From positions 1 to 39,923 of the forward strand of contig JAHFBQ010000004.1 in assembly GCA_023249935.1 (NCBI GenBank): DNA of 39,923 nt, given 5' to 3'. Shown here in pieces: positions 16,074 to 24,111 of the stretch (its first letter is position 1; each line of letters starts with the position of its first letter). The notes beneath the pieces are model-generated. The model saw only the letters and a list, made by a program, of their open reading frames with translations. It was not told the DNA's origin and searched no databases. A program made the translations under genes and the position numbers. The DNA comes from a bacterium (GTDB lineage Bacteria > Babelota > Babeliae > Babelales > RVW-14).

Positions 16074-18947
16074 ATGTTGTTGCGTACATACGTCAATCAG
16101 CTGAGCAGAGCGATAGTTCTTATTGCTCTCGTCGTCACCCAAAGCATCGCTGCTCAAACCCCTCGCCTTGATCAACCACTCAGTACCGTTGTAGCAGTCG
16201 ACTCTAACCTGCGCATGGGTACACTCGACAGTGGATTACGTTACTACATTCGTAAAAATAACCGCCCTGAAAAACAGGCCGTCATTCAGCTCTGCGTCAA
16301 TGCTGGTTCGATCAACGAACATGACCACGAACAAGGCCTTGCGCATTATCTTGAACACACAGTGTTTAAAGGATCTCCTAACTTTAAAGATGAAAAAGAA
16401 TTTAATAATTATTTCAGCAGCCGTGGCATTGCATTTGCCGCCGATACTAACGCATACACCGGCTTTGATAGAACCGGTTACTTTTTTGTTATCCCAACCA
16501 CCGACCAGGAACTTTTTGCCAAAACGTTTGCAGCGCTTGGCGATTTTGCTAGCCGCGCATACCTGCGCGATGAAGCAATAGAAACTGAACGACCTATCAT
16601 TCTCGACGAACAACAAATGCGTAATTCAGTTAACGAGCGTGGATCAAAGCTCCTACTAAAAGCATTGATGTTGGACACAAGCTACCCAAATCGCTTCCCA
16701 GGCGGCACCAATGAGATCATTGCAAACGTACCAGCTCAGACCATTCGTAATTTTTACACTACCTGGTACACACCACAAAATTTAGCAGTAGTTGCTGTAG
16801 GCGATTTTGATCCAGACCATGTACTTACTCTCATCAAGGAACAATTTGGCAGCCAACCAGCCACCAACAAAGCTGCGTCCACTGCTCATATTAAGACCAA
16901 GCCATCACCAAAGTATGGTGAATCTATTTTCTTCGTCGATCCAGAAAACAGAACGTCTTCTTTGAGCATCTTCTTTTATCTTGGCACATTCCATGTTGAC
17001 ACCGTGAGCGACCTGCGCACAATGCTTACTGCATCACTTGCTACAGCAATTCTTAGCCAACGCATGGAAACACACTACTATCAACAAAATGCACATACAC
17101 AAGGCATGGGATGCTCCGCGATACCAAATTTCTTAAAAGACAATGCTTTCAGCGTAGCGTATTCTTCCTTCAAAGAAGGCAAGTCGCATGAAGCAACCGC
17201 AGAACTCATCGATCTCACCAAACAATTTGCAACCCATGGCATCCACGAAAGCGAACTCGCGCTACAAAAAAGATCCATGCGCAGCCGCAATGAGCAAGCT
17301 ATTGCAAATGCCAACACACTATCACACCACTTCTTCAAAGGTGGATACGAAGAACATTTCATTCAGGCAAATTATTTATCGCTCGCTTCAGTTACCGCAA
17401 AAGCAACCCTAGAAAATAGCCTTATAGAAGAGATAACGACTCAAGAAGTCAATGCGAAGGCTACCGCACTTTTCGATTTTGAAAAAGCAATCTATTTCTT
17501 TGCATTCGACCCAAACACCTATGAAGCCCTCGGCGGCAATGCAGCGCAAGATACTCTACGTACAATCTGCAAAGAACAAGCAGCAACAAAAACAGCTCCC
17601 TACAAAGTTCCCGCAGATGTTAAGACCTTGGAGCTTTCTACGCAACAAGCAACAGGTGAAGTTATTACTGATATTCCTAGCATTGACGCAAAAAAGATTG
17701 TCTTAGCCAATGGCATGACCGTCTACTATAAATGGGCAAACTTCACAGAAAACTGCATCAACATTTCTGGCTTTGCGGCAGGCGGCATCGATTCTTTTCA
17801 AGAAAACCCTATTACATGCAAGCTTGCAGCTTCAGCCGTTAGCGATATGGGCTTTGGCGGCATCAAACCATTTCAATGGTCAACGGTGCTCAGTGACAAA
17901 CCTGGACTATCCGTTTCCACTAGCATTGGCGCTCATGGCCGAGGCTTTTCTGCTGGTTGCAGAAAAGATGATCTCAATTTCTGCATTACGCTGCTCATGA
18001 CACAGATGCTACAACCAAATGCCGATCCAGACCTCTTTTCAATCTTTGTACAAAACACTAAAAATAGCATTCGTGATAAACAAAATTCTCCACAAGCACT
18101 CTTCAGCGAACGCAACAGTGAAATTGTTTGTGGGCATCCTACCCTATTCAAGCCTCTGACAGAAGCGAAATTAGATTCGCTTAAACTGGATGACGTAATA
18201 CGCTTTTATAACCTAGCGTTCAATAACATCAGCGAGTTCACGTTGGCAGTGTGTGGAAATATCACACTTGAAGAACTTGTTCCGCTGTTGAACAAAACAG
18301 TTGCGCTGGCCCCTCAAAACACTACGCGTGCCTGGCTTGCTCAACCAATAGAACTTTCTTTTCCAGTCGAAGCATCTCGCGTTGAGTTTGAGAAAAAATC
18401 ACAACAACAAACATGGGCTTACGTTACCTTCCCATTCTGCATAGAAACAACCTTAGAACAAGAACGCTTACTCGATATTTATGAAACAGCCCTTAATGAC
18501 CGTCTCCGTGAGGTCTTGCGCCTAGACAACAGCAAGTCCTATGCCGCAGGGGCCTCCACGATCAAATACAATGGCCTTTTCATGAATAAAAAAGACAGCA
18601 GTGGTAGAGTAATCGCCTATTTTACCTGCGACAAAGAACAGGTTACACAGTCCACGGATCTTCTCATTGCAGCAATGCACAACATCCAAACCAATGGATT
18701 TACTGCCGATGAGATACAGCGAGCTAAGGCGATAGCTCAAAATCATCTCATTCAAAGCTTTAAGAGCAATGGAGCATGGAATAACTATATGATTGATTGC
18801 CATGTGCGTACAAACGAGATATTTGATTCTGTTGGAACATTAAACACATTAATTGAAGAAACCACCGGTGATAGGATCAATGCATTTGCACAGAACCTTA
18901 TCAATCCCGACCATTATTTCGCTCATTCCCTGGTAGCAGGAAAATAA
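16074..18947 (+). CDS. M16-family zinc metalloprotease (PqqL/insulinase type), exported
   Basis: 957 residues with a signal peptide at 1-27. It has four-domain M16 architecture in one chain. The inverted zinc motif HYLEH spans residues 91-95 (zinc ligands His91 and His95, catalytic Glu94), and a downstream Glu172 (or Glu170) in Glu-Thr-Glu-Arg serves as third ligand. The second half (about 540-957) is the catalytically silent repeat, as in pitrilysin and PqqL. These enzymes degrade peptides inside a closed chamber, here in the periplasm or outside the cell. An AAGGGGAT ribosome site fixes the start. It is a single gene between two hairpins; in a host-dependent organism it may supply amino acids or process exported proteins. 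Confidence 0.92.
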   Translation: MLLRTYVNQLSRAIVLIALVVTQSIAAQTPRLDQPLSTVVAVDSNLRMGTLDSGLRYYIRKNNRPEKQAVIQLCVNAGSINEHDHEQGLAHYLEHTVFKGSPNFKDEKEFNNYFSSRGIAFAADTNAYTGFDRTGYFFVIPTTDQELFAKTFAALGDFASRAYLRDEAIETERPIILDEQQMRNSVNERGSKLLLKALMLDTSYPNRFPGGTNEIIANVPAQTIRNFYTTWYTPQNLAVVAVGDFDPDHVLTLIKEQFGSQPATNKAASTAHIKTKPSPKYGESIFFVDPENRTSSLSIFFYLGTFHVDTVSDLRTMLTASLATAILSQRMETHYYQQNAHTQGMGCSAIPNFLKDNAFSVAYSSFKEGKSHEATAELIDLTKQFATHGIHESELALQKRSMRSRNEQAIANANTLSHHFFKGGYEEHFIQANYLSLASVTAKATLENSLIEEITTQEVNAKATALFDFEKAIYFFAFDPNTYEALGGNAAQDTLRTICKEQAATKTAPYKVPADVKTLELSTQQATGEVITDIPSIDAKKIVLANGMTVYYKWANFTENCINISGFAAGGIDSFQENPITCKLAASAVSDMGFGGIKPFQWSTVLSDKPGLSVSTSIGAHGRGFSAGCRKDDLNFCITLLMTQMLQPNADPDLFSIFVQNTKNSIRDKQNSPQALFSERNSEIVCGHPTLFKPLTEAKLDSLKLDDVIRFYNLAFNNISEFTLAVCGNITLEELVPLLNKTVALAPQNTTRAWLAQPIELSFPVEASRVEFEKKSQQQTWAYVTFPFCIETTLEQERLLDIYETALNDRLREVLRLDNSKSYAAGASTIKYNGLFMNKKDSSGRVIAYFTCDKEQVTQSTDLLIAAMHNIQTNGFTADEIQRAKAIAQNHLIQSFKSNGAWNNYMIDCHVRTNEIFDSVGTLNTLIEETTGDRINAFAQNLINPDHYFAHSLVAGK

Positions 18948-18969
18948 CCGCCAAACAAATGACGTAAAA

Positions 18970-18999
18970 GCCGTTGGACAATGTATACAGTCCAACGGC
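18970..18999. terminator. Bidirectional hairpin between M16 and NADAR genes
   Basis: GCCGTTGGAC (18970-18979) pairs perfectly with 18990-18999 around a ten-base loop. On the minus strand it is followed by TTTT, so it suits the NADAR gene best; on the plus strand the T-run is weak. Confidence 0.7.
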
Positions 19000-19057
19000 G
19001 TCTTGAATTCAGATTTTGAAGTTCGAAAATGGAGTTAAATTGTCTGACATGCAGCTA

Positions 19058-19942
19058 TTAAAGACCGAAAAGCCGTCTCAACCAAGATTTTTCAGGTTTT
19101 GCTTCAGCTAGAACAACAGGTTTTGCTTCAGCTAGAACAAGGGGATTCTTTTGGGAGTCAACAAAAGGAGGATGCGATGTTGTCCATTTGTCTTGATGCT
19201 TTTTAATTTCTCGTTCTGCCTCTTCCATAGCATCTATAAAAGTGCCTGATGCGCTTAGAGAGGTATAGCCTTTTCCTGTGAGTTCTTTGCGTACCACCAT
19301 CAATACTTTACCAAGCCAGTTTCCTACAAGAGGGCTCGTGTTATTTGTATCGCCCCAGTAGCTATCGCCTTTCGGTTGATTCCGATTTGGTTCAACGTGT
19401 TCTACAATCCATTTATCACCCGTATTACAAAGTAGATCTCGTAATTCTTGATTTTGAGAGAATTTTGCTTTAACCCCTGCATACATGACATATAATTTCA
19501 TCTGATCATAGGCCACGAAATCATAACTAATTTTCCTTATTTCGCCAAAAAGCTCCCCAGGCGATAGTTTTTGCCATTCAGCATAAAGGTGCCTAAAATT
19601 TGGCGTACCAAACATCTTCATGGTATGAAAAAAATGCTCTACTGAGCGCCATTTCCGGCATTCTTCCTCTCCAACGCCAATGTTTAATGAGTCAAACGCT
19701 GTGCTGTTGTGGAGGACTTTGCTAGGATTTGCAGGTGTTTCAGGATAACGGGAAGGGATGCGATGTTCGTTAACTTCATAAAAATTTGCGAATGGGTAGT
19801 AAGGTTCGTCATTTGGATGAAACCACACCTGATCTTCAGGCTGACCTGGTCCCCATTGTGGTCGTGATGGAGCAGCATGCGCTATAGTTGATATGAAAAC
19901 ACCAACAATACACGCTTTGGTTACTAGTAATACGTGCTTCAT
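19058..19942 (-). CDS. Secreted NADAR-domain protein (YbiA-like N-glycosidase fold)
   Basis: 294 residues. Residues 1-23 are a signal peptide (Ala-His-Ala end). The NADAR fold follows: an aromatic-rich start with Tyr-Tyr-Pro-Phe-Ala-Asn-Phe-Tyr at 48-55, Trp-Arg-Ser-Val-Glu-His-Phe-Phe with Glu102, and Asp-x-x-Trp-Gly-Asp at 193-198, then Gly-Asn-Trp-Leu-Gly-Lys-Val-Leu-Met. Known NADAR proteins hydrolyse riboflavin-pathway intermediates or remove ADP-ribose from guanine in DNA, and they work in the cytoplasm. An export signal is therefore unusual. The C-terminus carries a duplicated Val-Leu-Ala-Glu-Ala-Lys-Pro unit and a basic amphipathic tail. AAAGGAG lies eight bases before the ATG, and a promoter with an overlapping dyad lies at 20025-20055. 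Confidence 0.82.
   Translation of the reverse strand: MKHVLLVTKACIVGVFISTIAHAAPSRPQWGPGQPEDQVWFHPNDEPYYPFANFYEVNEHRIPSRYPETPANPSKVLHNSTAFDSLNIGVGEEECRKWRSVEHFFHTMKMFGTPNFRHLYAEWQKLSPGELFGEIRKISYDFVAYDQMKLYVMYAGVKAKFSQNQELRDLLCNTGDKWIVEHVEPNRNQPKGDSYWGDTNNTSPLVGNWLGKVLMVVRKELTGKGYTSLSASGTFIDAMEEAEREIKKHQDKWTTSHPPFVDSQKNPLVLAEAKPVVLAEAKPEKSWLRRLFGL
19093..19140 (-). repeat. Perfect 24-bp tandem duplication in the NADAR gene
   Basis: Units 19093-19116 and 19117-19140 are identical and encode two copies of an eight-residue unit with Leu-Ala-Glu-Ala-Lys-Pro near the C-terminus. Identity at silent positions points to a recent duplication. Confidence 0.9.
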
Positions 19943-20024
19943 TTAGAAAACTCCTTTGGTTTGAATCTATTATCTATATTTTCGACTATTAATTACCACC
20001 CGCATTGAGCACCCCTCTTACTAG

Positions 20025-20045
20025 TATTGTAAATTTTTTACAATA
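20025..20045 (-). promoter_or_regulatory. Operator-like 9-bp inverted repeat over the NADAR promoter
   Basis: TATTGTAAA (20025-20033), three T's, then TTTACAATA (20037-20045): a perfect dyad covering the -10 box and part of the spacer of the minus-strand promoter. It is probably a repressor site. Confidence 0.5.
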
Positions 20046-20055
20046 TAAGTTGCAA
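20026..20055 (-). promoter_or_regulatory. Sigma-70 promoter for the NADAR gene
   Basis: On the minus strand TTGCAA (20055-20050), 18-base spacer, TACAAT (20031-20026). It gives a leader of about 75 bases to the ATG at 19942. Confidence 0.6.
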
Positions 20056-20134
20056 TAAATCGGAAAATTCTAATGTAGAAAGTTACAATAAGAAAGGATT
20101 TGTGTGATCTGGAAGATGCTAGATATTTTTCTAT

Positions 20135-20164
20135 TTGACATTTTAACAATAAGTTCACTACGCT
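20135..20164 (+). promoter_or_regulatory. Candidate promoter for the kinase-like pair
   Basis: Perfect TTGACA, 18-base spacer, weak TACGCT. It lies about 45 bases before the GTG start at 20210. Confidence 0.45.
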
Positions 20165-20209
20165 CGTAGACAGGAGAATTGTATTTTGACCTGAAAATAC
20201 GGGGGGTTT

Positions 20210-21343
20210 GTGAATATTTTTGATATTTCAAGTAGATATCTTGTCGTAGTAGCAGTCATTGCATTAGGTGCTGCTGGAGTTCTGACTTATAAGTTTTATT
20301 GCCAAACAGAAGAAAAAGCCATAAAAATCAGGGTGCTAACGCCTGAACAAGCACGCGCTTTTGAGACCAAGGTCTTAGCTGAATGCCAAGCTCCACAAGA
20401 GGTGCAAGAAGCGGTTGAAGCTCTACTTGCTGACCCAAAGAGCCAAGATTTTATCCTTGCTATCCCCAAGTTAGTAAATATCAGCGGCCCGGTAACAGGA
20501 AGACTTCAAAAACATGCTCCTGATGAACTTGCCCGGTTAACAACCAGGAATGAGAAAGCGAGAACTCAGTTATCAAAATCTGTGAAAGCTCGTGAGAAAT
20601 TTTATAAAAAACATGGGCTGGTCAATCTTGCTGATGATGCCAGTAACTTTGTGTTTACCGCTGATGAGTGGAATTTCGTACTCCATGTACCACGTTATGA
20701 ATGGTATGATGATTTTGGTGATGGCGCAAAACCACCGATGGTTCCATCAAAGTATCAGACCGTGAGTCGTGTTTTCTATGGCAAACAAATTAACGATTTT
20801 ATCGTGCAACATAACATCACCCGCGTGTATCCGATTAAGCAGTGGCTCGTGCATATTCCAGGCCGCCCTAAAAATCTTAATGATGAAAATTATCTCGTTG
20901 CTGTCGAGAAAGTAGCTGACCTGCCAGCAGACAGAATAAACCTAGAGCGCTTTCAGGACCTGGTTGACAACACACCAACCACACGAGATACTAAGCCGAG
21001 AATTAAAGATGAATGGGACAAGCTTGTTACAGAATTTCTACAAGTGTTGTCAGAGGCAGCTTTGTGGGATATTAACCCAAAAAATGTTTATTTAATTGAA
21101 CGTGATGGCATGGTAAAAGCGGTGTTCTTGAACACCGAAAAACCTGGTCTTGGTGGCGGCTTCGACAAAAATTTCTATCACATGCATGCCGGAGAAGTTT
21201 CGAGTAATTTGCGCACTGGGCTTGAGGGCTTTGCAACAATGATTACCGGGGATCCTGCAAAGAGAGTACAGCTTCTTGAAATGTTTAAGAAGCTAGATCC
21301 TCGCAAGATGTCTGGTGAAAAGAAACCAGCTACAGGAAAGTAA
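20210..21343 (+). CDS. Membrane-anchored kinase-like protein, paralogue A (predicted, degenerate)
   Basis: 377 residues with a GTG start, since an in-frame stop lies just upstream. One membrane segment at 10-31 acts as an anchor. The rest reads like a protein-kinase fold in order: Trp-Asn-Phe-Val-Leu-His-Val-Pro-Arg at 154-162 (strand beta-3, where Lys is expected but His159 is found), a helix around Gln-Ile-Asn-Asp-Phe-Ile, Asn-Tyr-Leu-Val-Ala-Val-Glu-Lys at 227-234 (strand beta-5 and hinge), a long helix, Trp-Asp-Ile-Asn-Pro-Lys-Asn at 286-292 (catalytic-loop Asp287 and Asn292), and Phe-Leu-Asn-Thr-Glu at 306-310, where the metal Asp is Asn308. No glycine loop is evident. Paralogous to the next gene, 16 bases downstream. 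The kinase-like call is inference from motif order. Confidence 0.7.
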   Translation: MNIFDISSRYLVVVAVIALGAAGVLTYKFYCQTEEKAIKIRVLTPEQARAFETKVLAECQAPQEVQEAVEALLADPKSQDFILAIPKLVNISGPVTGRLQKHAPDELARLTTRNEKARTQLSKSVKAREKFYKKHGLVNLADDASNFVFTADEWNFVLHVPRYEWYDDFGDGAKPPMVPSKYQTVSRVFYGKQINDFIVQHNITRVYPIKQWLVHIPGRPKNLNDENYLVAVEKVADLPADRINLERFQDLVDNTPTTRDTKPRIKDEWDKLVTEFLQVLSEAALWDINPKNVYLIERDGMVKAVFLNTEKPGLGGGFDKNFYHMHAGEVSSNLRTGLEGFATMITGDPAKRVQLLEMFKKLDPRKMSGEKKPATGK

Positions 21344-21359
21344 AAAGGATTTTTAAAAA

Positions 21360-22472
21360 GTGAAGTTTAATAAATTAGTTTTAATGGCGGCGCTAGCAAT
21401 AGCGCCGCTTTCTCATACACACACAATGAACCTTACAATGGGAGAATCAGAAGATTTCAAAGCCAGAGTCTTGAGAGATTGTATGGCGCCCGACGCAATT
21501 GTATCAAAAGTTAAAGATCTTCTTTTAGCCGAGGAATTTCGGTCCTACCTTGCAGCTCCCAAGCATGTTCAAATTTCTTGGCCCGCAGGAAATAGGCTCA
21601 GACTTGCAGCAGAAGCTGGAATTACCGCCGCTAAAGAAGAAAGAGCTCGTCTTGCTGATCGTACCGCTGCTGCTCAACAAAGTTCAGAGAGCTTTGATAA
21701 ATTTTGTACATCTCAAGAAATTACTAATTTGTCACCAGAGGCAAGCACAGCAGTTCTAACAAAAGAGTCGTGGAATTTTGTTCTCTTAGTACCTCGCTGC
21801 GAGTGGTATGACACTTTTGACTATGACAAAACAGCTCTTACCGTCAAACAACCATTTCCAATGCAACCATCACAATTTCAAAACATCAGTCGCGTTTTTT
21901 ATACCACACAAATAAACGACTTCATCAGAGACAACAATTTCAAGAATATCCACCCACTCCACCAATGGCTAATTCATATCCCTGACAGACCTTACAATCT
22001 CAGCGATGAAAATTACTTGGTAGCTGCAGAAAAAATTCCTAACTTGCCGTCAATCGAAGCCCGTGCAGGAAAATTCAGCGAGTTAAAAGCAGAAGATTTA
22101 TCATTAGTTATGCAGTTTGCAGAAGTGATTGATGAGGCCGCGCTTTGGAGCGTAGAAGCAAGCAATGTTTTCATTATTGAGGAACAAGGATCTTTCAAAG
22201 TTCTCTTCTTAGACATAGAAAAGCCAGGTATTGGTGGTGGCGCAGACGTGAATTTTTATCATACACATGCGGGCGAAGTTGTGAGCAACACGCGCACGGG
22301 ATTTGAAGAAGCCGTTAAGCTGTTTAGAGCAGTCAACCCAGCACACCTCCCGGTAGTAGAATTCGTACGCGATAGAACAATAGCAAGAAGAACTCTCCAG
22401 AGAGAAGAAGCTGAGAAAAGAGCACAATTGCTCAGAGAGCTTAAAGCAGGCCCTCCTCCAGTTACCGAATAA
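21360..22472 (+). CDS. Exported kinase-like protein, paralogue B (predicted, degenerate)
   Basis: 370 residues, GTG start with AAGGA ten bases upstream. Cleavable-looking signal peptide, residues 1-22. It shares long blocks with paralogue A: Trp-Asn-Phe-Val-Leu-Leu-Val-Pro-Arg at 138-146 (Leu143 where a kinase has Lys), Ser-Arg-Val-Phe-Tyr, Gln-Ile-Asn-Asp-Phe-Ile, Asp-Glu-Asn-Tyr-Leu-Val-Ala-Ala-Glu-Lys, and Phe-Leu-Asp-Ile-Glu-Lys-Pro-Gly with Asp285. Here the metal-binding Asp is kept but the catalytic-loop Asp is Ser264, the reverse of paralogue A; Asn269 is kept. Both end in Asn-Phe-Tyr-His-x-His-Ala-Gly-Glu-Val and an Arg-Thr-Gly motif. The C-terminal tail is a charged helix. Cotranscribed with A. 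Activity, if any, cannot be told from sequence. Confidence 0.7.
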   Translation: MKFNKLVLMAALAIAPLSHTHTMNLTMGESEDFKARVLRDCMAPDAIVSKVKDLLLAEEFRSYLAAPKHVQISWPAGNRLRLAAEAGITAAKEERARLADRTAAAQQSSESFDKFCTSQEITNLSPEASTAVLTKESWNFVLLVPRCEWYDTFDYDKTALTVKQPFPMQPSQFQNISRVFYTTQINDFIRDNNFKNIHPLHQWLIHIPDRPYNLSDENYLVAAEKIPNLPSIEARAGKFSELKAEDLSLVMQFAEVIDEAALWSVEASNVFIIEEQGSFKVLFLDIEKPGIGGGADVNFYHTHAGEVVSNTRTGFEEAVKLFRAVNPAHLPVVEFVRDRTIARRTLQREEAEKRAQLLRELKAGPPPVTE

Positions 22473-22519
22473 GATGTGGATTCTCTAGCTATTTTATAAT
22501 GGGATTATACTCGCCAACA

Positions 22520-22671
22520 CGTCGTCCCGGACTTCGATCCTGGATCCCGGCTGAGCTTTAAAAAACTCTATAACTTCGAGAATCTTCTATTCATGAAAAT
22601 AGAAAAATTATGTTAGAAAAGAGATAGCAAAATACAGGAAAACCTGGATCCCGGCCTTCACCGGGACGACG
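22520..22671. repeat. Palindromic intergenic repeat element (REP/MITE-like)
   Basis: The ends CGTCGTCCCGG (22520-22530) and CCGGGACGACG (22661-22671) are exact inverted repeats. Just inside them CCTGGATCCCGG occurs twice in direct orientation (22539-22550 and 22643-22654). The roughly 90-base core is AT-rich with no open frame. The ends resemble the CGTCATCCCGG-type dispersed repeats known from other intracellular bacteria. It fills the gap between the kinase-like pair and tatD and may also act as a terminator. Confidence 0.65.
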
Positions 22672-22717
22672 TAATAGTAGTAACTTTATTTCTTAATTTA
22701 GCTCATCGCCCTACAAC

Positions 22718-23530
22718 TCACCCGTCTAATCTAAATAATTTTTTTGCATTACTCGTCGTCACAGCAGCAACCTCTTCAACCGATACACCCTTGAGATCGG
22801 CAATCACCTGCACAAATTTTGGCAAATACGCTGGATGATTTTTTTTACCACGCAATTCCTGTGGTGGTAAAAACGGTGAATCTGTTTCCAACACCAATGA
22901 TGTCAGCGGTGTATTGGTCACAACGTTACGTAGCAACTCGTTTTTTGGATAGGTAATTGGTGCATCAATACCGAGATAAAAACCCCACCCAAGTACAACG
23001 TTGGCAAAATCTTGATTCTGACTGAAACAATGAATCACGGCACGTTTAATTTGCTTACTAAACTCTTCAAGTACATACAACAACTCCTCTCCCGCTTCAC
23101 GTACATGGATACTCAGCGCAAGATCATGCTCAAGAGCAAGCTCAATGTGTGCCTTAAAACAATCTTTTTGTCGCTGCTTATCAAACGGCTTATGATAAAA
23201 ATCCAACCCCACTTCACCTACACCAACAACGCGCAAGCTTGCAGCAGTCTTAACTTTTTGCACGATAGTTTTAAAGTCATCACGCCAGGTGATTGTTGCA
23301 TCGCAGGGATGAATTCCTACTGTAGCAAAAACCTCTTTATACCGTCTGGCAAGCTCAATACAATTAAGACTCTCAACCAAGCTAGTACCAACATTAATGA
23401 TCGTAGTTACCCCCGCCGCTTTGGCTTGTTCAATGTCAGTTTGAACAGCTTTTAATTCATCATCAGTAAGCAATCGATCAAAATTTTCTTTAACGATCAT
23501 ATTTAGATGACAGTGCGTATCAATAAACAT
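22718..23530 (-). CDS. tatD: TatD-family metal-dependent hydrolase/DNase
   Basis: 270 residues, the normal length. The TIM-barrel metal ligands are present: Thr-His-Cys-His near the N-terminus (residues 5-8), Gly-Glu-Val-Gly-Leu-Asp in the middle, Ser-Ile-His-Val-Arg, Val-Ile-His-Cys-Phe-Ser, and Glu-Thr-Asp-Ser-Pro-Phe-Leu with the terminal Asp. TatD proteins are 3'-5' exonucleases linked to DNA repair and RNA quality control. GAGGAAGC lies just before the ATG. A single gene, transcribed away from the HU gene across a 279-base gap. Confidence 0.93.
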   Translation of the reverse strand: MFIDTHCHLNMIVKENFDRLLTDDELKAVQTDIEQAKAAGVTTIINVGTSLVESLNCIELARRYKEVFATVGIHPCDATITWRDDFKTIVQKVKTAASLRVVGVGEVGLDFYHKPFDKQRQKDCFKAHIELALEHDLALSIHVREAGEELLYVLEEFSKQIKRAVIHCFSQNQDFANVVLGWGFYLGIDAPITYPKNELLRNVVTNTPLTSLVLETDSPFLPPQELRGKKNHPAYLPKFVQVIADLKGVSVEEVAAVTTSNAKKLFRLDG

Positions 23531-23729
23531 CGCTTCCTCTCAAAATGGCCAATATATGAAACTTTTTTTGTTTTTAATTTCGTCAAAATTAGAAACTAAA
23601 GTAATTCATTTTTGGTTTTTCTCCCAGTCAAGAAATAATTATTATGACGAATTCTACGCACTTTTTTTTCCTGGTTAAAAATATTATTACAAAAAGGTCA
23701 TTTCTTTGCCGTATTAAAAGCACATTTTC

Positions 23730-23758
23730 TTGACAAAGCATACAACACCAACTAGATT
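23730..23758 (+). promoter_or_regulatory. Strong sigma-70 promoter for the HU gene
   Basis: TTGACA, 17-base spacer, TAGATT: a consensus -35, optimal spacing and a good -10. The AAGGAGAAAG ribosome site follows at about 23798. Confidence 0.75.
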
Positions 23759-23809
23759 TTCACACTGAAATGTATCAGGTAAGTCACACTTCTTTTCAAG
23801 GAGAAAGAT

Positions 23810-24091
23810 ATGAACAAGAGTGAACTTATTAACGCGTTGAGCGAAGAGACGAACTTTAGCAAAAAAGATGTCTCGAAGGTGCTCGCGTCATTCACACGCA
23901 TCATTGAACGCACACTCAAAAAAGGCGGCAAAGTGTCGCTAACAGGCTTTGGTACCTACTGGATATCCAAGCGTCCTGCACGCGTGGGCATCAATCCAGC
24001 GACCAAAGAAAAAATTAATCTTCCGCCAATCGCTGTACCGCGCTTCAAGCCTGGTAAGCATCTTAAAGAACAAATTCGCTCAGCTGCATAA
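23810..24091 (+). CDS. hup: HU/IHF-family DNA-binding protein
   Basis: 93 residues, the standard size. It is a nucleoid protein that binds and bends DNA as a dimer. The N-terminal helices begin Met-Asn-Lys-Ser-Glu-Leu-Ile. The core GFGTYWISKRPAR and the arm Asn-Pro-Ala-Thr-x-Glu-x-Ile with the Pro tip are in place, followed by Pro-x-Phe-Lys-Pro-Gly-Lys and Leu-Lys-Glu. The best ribosome site in the neighbourhood (AAGGAG) and a near-consensus promoter fit an abundant protein. The 21-base gap to the CPBP gene allows read-through. Confidence 0.97.
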   Translation: MNKSELINALSEETNFSKKDVSKVLASFTRIIERTLKKGGKVSLTGFGTYWISKRPARVGINPATKEKINLPPIAVPRFKPGKHLKEQIRSAA

Positions 24092-24111
24092 GCACTGAGT
24101 GTTTTTGCACC

